From contig JAUWJM010000109.1 in assembly GCA_030607715.1 (NCBI GenBank), forward strand, positions 1 through 5,586: 5,586 bases of DNA, in the 5' to 3' direction. Position 1 is the stretch's first letter. Every line of letters starts with the position of its first letter. Below the pieces are notes generated by a model that saw only the letters and a list, made by a program, of their open reading frames with translations, did no database searches and had not been told where the DNA came from. This DNA is from Candidatus Aerophobota bacterium (lineage in GTDB: Bacteria; Aerophobota; Aerophobia; Aerophobales; B3-G15). Both the position numbers and the translations under genes were made by a program. Below, in pieces: positions 5,235-5,586 of this stretch.

Positions 5235-5586
5235 TCAGTTTTCCTCCGTTGTTTTTTGAAATCTTCTCTTATCCAAAAGATGGCTAAAACCAAGTTGTTG
5301 AAGAATCTTTAAGTCATCAGGTTCTGGATCGATAATCTTTTCTCTAACCCAGCCAAACTTTTCATCCTTAAACCTGATGAACTGGGAATTCTTGAAAGGT
5401 TGGTAAAGTTTTTTGGAATTGAGAAATTCAGTTTCTTCATACTTACTTCTCATTCGGGCCAAATGGAGATTAAGAAAGTAGGCTAAAACACAGACAGTAT
5501 ATACTGCCCTCACATGTTCATCAAGATTTACCCAGAAAGGCCGGATCTTCAAGAAAGACTTAAGGTGCTTGAAAGCATCTTCAATC
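5235..5586 (-). CDS. DDE transposase of an IS4/IS1634-like insertion sequence, C-terminal part (partial)
   Basis: Catalyses cut-and-paste movement of an insertion sequence. The reading frame is open to the window edge, so the start and the two catalytic Asp residues are outside. The visible 116 residues open with IEDAFKHLKSFLKIRPFW, where the glutamate is probably the final catalytic residue of the DDE triad (the family pattern is IE-x-x-F-x-x-LK), then NLDEHVRAVYTVCVLAYFLN, the conserved C-terminal helix, and a charged tail with LKILQQLGFSHLL. Stop is TGA at 5235-5237. The tail about LGF is typical of IS1634-group transposases, but family placement from this end alone is moderate. The URO-D-like gene lies just downstream in the same direction, so element-borne transcription could enter it. 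Confidence 0.85.
   Translation of the reverse strand, partial: IEDAFKHLKSFLKIRPFWVNLDEHVRAVYTVCVLAYFLNLHLARMRSKYEETEFLNSKKLYQPFKNSQFIRFKDEKFGWVREKIIDPEPDDLKILQQLGFSHLLDKRRFQKTTEEN

Noticed and set aside
1..5586. tRNA or rRNA genes
   Set aside because: No cloverleaf-like segment or conserved rRNA sequence was recognised on either strand.

Overview
The window looks like a low-GC bacterial chromosome segment. Every convincing gene lies on the minus strand, so biological order runs from high to low coordinates. An AT-rich genome, a CUT2-type sugar ABC transporter with a non-lipoprotein exported binding protein, and a linked URO-D-superfamily protein would fit an anaerobic, often thermophilic diderm (Thermotogota- or Atribacterota-like). 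This placement is an inference from style only; no marker gene is present.

Layout in transcription order. (1) 5586-5235: the C-terminal end of a DDE transposase, with its start beyond the window. About 100 bp follow that look like the end of the insertion sequence. (2) 5094-3958: a complete URO-D superfamily protein, noticeably more AT-rich than the transporter genes and followed by a modest terminator-like hairpin. (3) 3957-3599: a regulatory region with a good sigma70-type promoter, a 15-bp perfect palindrome just upstream of its -35 box, and a leader of roughly 170 nt. (4) 3598-2429: a periplasmic sugar-binding protein. (5) 2428-1638: about 790 bp with no intact gene but several inverted repeats, including a perfect 16-bp stem with a 5-nt loop inside a plus-strand coding-like remnant. 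(6) 1637-666: a CUT2 permease. (7) 645-490: a short reading frame with a strong ribosome-binding site but two in-frame TGA codons, probably a decayed gene. (8) 430-1: the N-terminal part of the CUT2 ATPase, running off the window.

Taken together, the binding protein, permease and ATPase form one importer of the ribose/fructose/xylose/inositol class. The ATPase energises a permease homodimer that receives substrate from the periplasmic protein. The order binding protein, permease, ATPase with two large gaps is unusual, since these genes are normally packed tightly; the gaps hold remnants and hairpins, which suggests past insertions and decay. The URO-D-like protein may act on a methylated or otherwise modified compound related to the transported substrate, but the sequence does not identify that substrate.

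No clear new system is visible. The items most worth a second look are the TGA-interrupted small frame, the perfect hairpin with its coding-like remnant, and a leader frame in front of the binding-protein gene that has a near-consensus Shine-Dalgarno but begins with ATT.
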